The notes beneath the pieces are model-generated. The model was not told the origin of the DNA. It saw nothing but the letters and a program-made list of their open reading frames with translations, and did not search any database. Below are positions 61,257 through 64,000 of a stretch of 64,000 nucleotides of DNA, piece after piece. The position numbers and the translations under genes were made by a program. Source of the stretch: Bacillota bacterium (GTDB lineage: Bacteria > Bacillota > Clostridia > Saccharofermentanales > Fastidiosipilaceae); contig JAEZWR010000067.1 in assembly GCA_023420115.1 (NCBI GenBank), positions 93,226 to 157,225 of the forward strand. The letters are read 5' to 3'. Position 1 is the stretch's first letter; every line of letters begins with the position of its first letter.

Positions 61257-62219
61257 CTAACCCTCCAAAATTCTATCTATATTTTGAAGTACAAGCTTAT
61301 TAAATGGTTCCAAAGTCATCCTAGCAAATTTACCATCTCTAAGTTCCTTAATAAAAATTTTAGCAAACCTATCTGTATCTGCCCTGCCACCTTTTCTTAT
61401 GCAACCTCTATTTTTTGCTGCTTCAATAAACAAGTCGTAAAATTCACTCTCAAAATTATTTATAGTATATATTGCTAAATCATAATTATTTATCAAACTG
61501 GAGCAGATTCTAGACTTGAGAGAAAAATATTCAGTCATCACTTTAGCATCAATTTGAAAAAGAATTATAAAAAGATAATAAGCTATACTTTCTATATCTA
61601 AAATCTCTTCTCTTATTGAGCCTAAGCCTGCTAAAAATAGTGCAGATCTATCCTTGCTAATCTTCGGCCACAAAAGCCCAGGGCTATCAAGACATTCAAA
61701 TTTTGCATCATTAGAGCGCAACCAATGTACAGACCGAGTTACACCTGGTCTATTTTCAGTTTTCATGCTTGATTTAGCAAAAAGAGAATTAATCATAGTA
61801 GATTTTCCACAATTAGGGATTCCTGTCATAGCTAGACGTATAGGCCTATTTATGCGTCCCTTTTCTTGATACCTTTGTAATTTATCAGCAAAAATTTCTC
61901 TACACTGATCAAAAATTTCATTCTTATTTGGATTAATATTGTGTGTTGATACACTTATACACCTAATCCCTTTTGACAAAAAATAAGATTTCCACTTAGC
62001 AGTTTCTATAGGGTCTGCTAAATCTTCCTTATTTAATACCAATAATCTATTTTTATCTTTAATCATTTCCTGAAGTTTTTCATTACGACTGCTCAAAGGA
62101 ATCCTAGCATCGCAAATCTCCACGACAATATCAATCATACTAAGCTGCTCTTCCAAAAGTCTAAAACCTTTAGCCATATGACCAGGATACCAATTTATAT
62201 TAAGTCTTTTTAAACTCAT
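61257..62219 (-). CDS. rbgA: Ribosome biogenesis GTPase RbgA
   Basis: RbgA (YlqF) is a circularly permuted GTPase needed for late 50S assembly. The 320-aa protein has INWYPGHMAKGFRLLEEQL at the start, then the G4 and G5 motifs LVLNKEDLADP before the P-loop GIPNCGKSTMINSLF and G3 DSPGLLWPK, which is the diagnostic permuted order G4-G5-G1-G3. A C-terminal helical domain follows. I take the ATG at 62219 with GAGG upstream instead of the frame start at 62240. Confidence 0.93.
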   Translation of the reverse strand: MSLKRLNINWYPGHMAKGFRLLEEQLSMIDIVVEICDARIPLSSRNEKLQEMIKDKNRLLVLNKEDLADPIETAKWKSYFLSKGIRCISVSTHNINPNKNEIFDQCREIFADKLQRYQEKGRINRPIRLAMTGIPNCGKSTMINSLFAKSSMKTENRPGVTRSVHWLRSNDAKFECLDSPGLLWPKISKDRSALFLAGLGSIREEILDIESIAYYLFIILFQIDAKVMTEYFSLKSRICSSLINNYDLAIYTINNFESEFYDLFIEAAKNRGCIRKGGRADTDRFAKIFIKELRDGKFARMTLEPFNKLVLQNIDRILEG

Positions 62220-62243
62220 AAAAAACCTCTGTAAATTCACAAA

Positions 62244-62283
62244 TTAAAAAGTCTCTCCAGCAAAAAACCGAAGAGACTTTCTT
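62244..62283 (-). terminator. Terminator-like hairpin between rplS and rbgA
   Basis: AAAGTCTCTTC pairs with the downstream GGAGAGACTTT, ending in a T run on the minus strand. It is positioned to reduce read-through from rplS into rbgA. Confidence 0.8.
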
Positions 62284-62302
62284 AACATAGAAATGGTCAA
62301 TC

Positions 62303-62668
62303 TTATTGCTCTTTATTTCTACGGACGAGGCGTTCTCTGACGCGGGCAGCCTTACCACTACGGTTACGTAGATAATATAACTTAGCACGACGTACAACAC
62401 CTTTACGAACGATCTCTATATGATCAATCTTCGGAGAATGCATAGGTAAAACACGTTCAACACCTACGCCATATGAAACACGGCGAACTGTCATGGTTTC
62501 ACTTAAACCTTTTCCCTTCATAGAGATAACTGTTCCTTCAAATACCTGGATACGTTCACGATTACCTTCTTTAATCTTTAGGTGAACACGAATGTAATCA
62601 CCAATCTCCAGGTCAGCAAATCTTGACTTTAATTGTGTCTGTTCGACAGCCTGTACTAGATTTTGCAT
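62303..62668 (-). CDS. rplS: 50S ribosomal protein L19
   Basis: The 121-aa protein contains the L19 core, FADLEIGDYIRVHLKIKEG and RIQVFEGTVISMKGKGL, then TMTVRRVSYGVGVERVLP and the basic ending RAKLYYLRNRSGKAAR. Length and sequence are typical. A ribosome site GAGGAGG lies upstream and can pair with a conserved-looking leader, suggesting autoregulation. It is in the usual rimM-trmD-rplS order. Confidence 0.96.
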   Translation of the reverse strand: MQNLVQAVEQTQLKSRFADLEIGDYIRVHLKIKEGNRERIQVFEGTVISMKGKGLSETMTVRRVSYGVGVERVLPMHSPKIDHIEIVRKGVVRRAKLYYLRNRSGKAARVRERLVRRNKEQ

Positions 62669-62734
62669 ATTGCGTTCCTCCTCTCATGTCAGACGTTCGT
62701 GCACGCAACTCGCAGAGGACCGTCCTTTCTTTGA
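62669..62734 (-). ncRNA. Candidate L19 leader
   Basis: The 66 nt before rplS contain GGAC-G-GTCC and a TCCTCT that is complementary to the AGAGGA of the ribosome site, so the site could be hidden in a hairpin. Low-GC Firmicutes have a known rplS leader with this role, but I cannot confirm the match without a covariance search. Confidence 0.35.
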
Positions 62735-62760
62735 CAAAATAAAATATTACCATTAAAAAT

Positions 62761-63537
62761 TTAATTCGACAAGATAAAATCAGCTAAATTTTTATAGTCT
62801 TCAAAAGTAAAGTCGTAGGCATCAAAAAGGTCTGGTCTTTTTTCTAGGGTAACTTTCATGGATGACAGTCTCCTAAAATTTTCAATTTTCTTATGATCCC
62901 CAGACAATAAAACTTTTGGAACACTTCTACCATTCCATAATGAAGGCATAGTAAATTGATTCTCCTCTAACAAGTCATTGTAGTGTGATTCATTCTCAAA
63001 AGCTGAATTATCTGGCAAGACACCTTGAATCAATCTTGAAATTGAGTCAATACAAACAATTGAAGCAAGCTCACCACCAGTGAGAACATAATCTCCAATC
63101 GATATTTCTTCAAAATCATAATAATCCAATACCCTTTGATCTACCCCCTCATAATGTCCACATAGAATTATAAGCTCATTGAAGTCAGAGGCATAAGTCT
63201 TAACAAGTCTCTGATCAAGCTTACGTCCTCGAGGCGACATATATATCTTCTTTGTATTGGCAATATCACAAGAAAAATTAGCAAGGGATTCAATAGCAGA
63301 AGATATCACATCCGCCTTTAGTAACATTCCACGACCACCACCGTATAATCTATCATCAACTTGATTATATCTATTTTGTGAAAAATCTCGAATATTTATA
63401 CAATTAATCTCTATGATATTCTGCTTGCTAGCGCGTGAAACTATACTATAATTAAGAAAGTTATTAATCTGTTCTGGAAACAATGTAAGAACAAAGAAGC
63501 GGAATCGTGGCTTATTAAAAGTCAATTCCTGATTCAC
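62761..63537 (-). CDS. trmD: tRNA (guanine-N1)-methyltransferase TrmD
   Basis: It methylates G37 of tRNAs using a knotted SPOUT fold. The 258-aa protein has FRFFVLTLFPEQINNFL, the cofactor-binding YMSPRGRKLDQRLV, ILCGHYEGVDQRVLDYYD and the knot IGDYVLTGGELASIV, plus WNGRSVPKVLLSGDH. I use the GTG at 63537 because AGGAGG sits 8 nt upstream; the in-frame TTG at 63555 lies before that ribosome site. Confidence 0.95.
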   Translation of the reverse strand: MNQELTFNKPRFRFFVLTLFPEQINNFLNYSIVSRASKQNIIEINCINIRDFSQNRYNQVDDRLYGGGRGMLLKADVISSAIESLANFSCDIANTKKIYMSPRGRKLDQRLVKTYASDFNELIILCGHYEGVDQRVLDYYDFEEISIGDYVLTGGELASIVCIDSISRLIQGVLPDNSAFENESHYNDLLEENQFTMPSLWNGRSVPKVLLSGDHKKIENFRRLSSMKVTLEKRPDLFDAYDFTFEDYKNLADFILSN

Positions 63538-63572
63538 AACTACATCCTCCTGCAAACTGAATAATATTTAAG

Positions 63573-64000
63573 CTAATCTTCTCTATATATTTCATAAAGC
63601 CCTTTGGGTAAATCCACATTAATTACGGCTGCTTCTATATCTGTAGATAAAATAATATTCTCACTGGCAGGAAAATAAAGATCCTTACATCCAGGTTTCT
63701 TTACTTGATATAATTTCTGATAACCATTATCAATAATATCGAAAACCTTACCTAATTCACCACGTTCTTTATCAAAAACTGTACAAGATATAAGATCGCA
63801 AATAAAATATTCCCCTTCGGGTAAATTCCTAGCATTTTCTCTACTTACTGCTATATACCAGAATCGATATTTAGGTACATCTTCTCGCATATTTATACGA
63901 TCTGAATGTAAAATCAAACTCTTATATTTATCATTAGAAATTATAGTTTCATATCGTTCGTCTTCATTTTTCGGGTTAATGATATAGGCATGCCTCAGAT
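63573..64000 (-). CDS. rimM: 16S rRNA processing protein RimM (partial)
   Basis: The C-terminal about 142 residues are in the window; the gene continues past the right edge. RimM helps mature the 30S subunit. The visible part reads KYRFWYIAVSRENARNLPEGE and YFICDLISCTVFDKERGELGKVFDI, the junction of the two RimM barrels (the PRC-barrel begins near EYFICDLI). Frame is open back to the edge, ahead of the ORF start at 63917. It precedes trmD, as usual. Confidence 0.88.
   Translation of the reverse strand, partial: LRHAYIINPKNEDERYETIISNDKYKSLILHSDRINMREDVPKYRFWYIAVSRENARNLPEGEYFICDLISCTVFDKERGELGKVFDIIDNGYQKLYQVKKPGCKDLYFPASENIILSTDIEAAVINVDLPKGLYEIYRED

Overview
The window is chromosomal DNA from an AT-rich, anaerobic Firmicute of the Clostridia type. 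The evidence is a complete Rnf complex in clostridial order (rnfCDGEAB), the Clostridia-typical cluster miaB-mutS-mutL-miaA-hfq-lexA, a Spo0A-type DNA-binding domain, a Gram-positive glutamine synthetase and strong Shine-Dalgarno sites. I cannot name the species. The chromosome is by eye about one-third G+C. One block of about 11.7 kb (roughly 22.04-33.74 kb) is clearly GC-richer, near half, and is a foreign integrated element.

Layout. 0-3.6 kb: end of ligA, two membrane/secreted hypotheticals, a Cof-type HAD phosphatase and a DUF1858 protein. 3.6-10.2 kb (minus): a Spo0A-like regulator and the Rnf operon. 10.2-11.1 kb: a gene-free AT-rich gap. 11.1-20.5 kb: a nucleoside 2-deoxyribosyltransferase-like gene, tRNA-Met and tRNA-Tyr, a cytoplasmic GH29 fucosidase, a MurL-like epimerase, a MurD fused to a diacylglycerol-kinase-like domain, a COG2509 flavoprotein, tRNA-Leu and a GlsB-like protein. 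20.7-22.0 kb: dinB behind probable LexA boxes.

22.04-33.74 kb: integrated element. It carries a large serine recombinase of the Tn4451/TnpX type, a 48-aa TnpW-like protein, an orphan HK97-type major capsid protein, two zinc-ribbon miniproteins plus one unknown, a P4-type primase-helicase with a symmetric repeat next to it that looks like an origin, an XRE regulator with an operator inside its own promoter, a type III restriction-modification pair (mod-res) and a DUF6900-like protein. It has no portal, terminase, tail or relaxase gene, so it looks like a capsid-carrying satellite or defence island rather than a prophage or conjugative element.

33.9-64 kb: a YgjP-type metallopeptidase, HU, tRNA-Thr, glnA, an SDR enzyme, the tRNA-modification and mismatch-repair cluster (mnmA, miaB, mutS, mutL, miaA, hfq), lexA, a Xer-type recombinase, asd, a cytoplasmic GH18, then on the minus strand glyA-rarA-leuA, a class-I glutamine amidotransferase, rnhB-yraN-cysteine desulfurase-thiI, and rimM-trmD-rplS-rbgA.

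How it fits together. Rnf links ferredoxin and NAD to an ion gradient in a fermenter. MurL next to MurD suggests that D-glutamate enters peptidoglycan by epimerising UDP-MurNAc-Ala-L-Glu instead of through glutamate racemase. Several genes serve tRNA thiolation and modification (mnmA, thiI plus a desulfurase, miaA, miaB, trmD). The most unexpected regulatory signal is an identical 20-nt palindromic element placed at exactly the same distance upstream of hfq and of the Spo0A-like gene, 42 kb apart.
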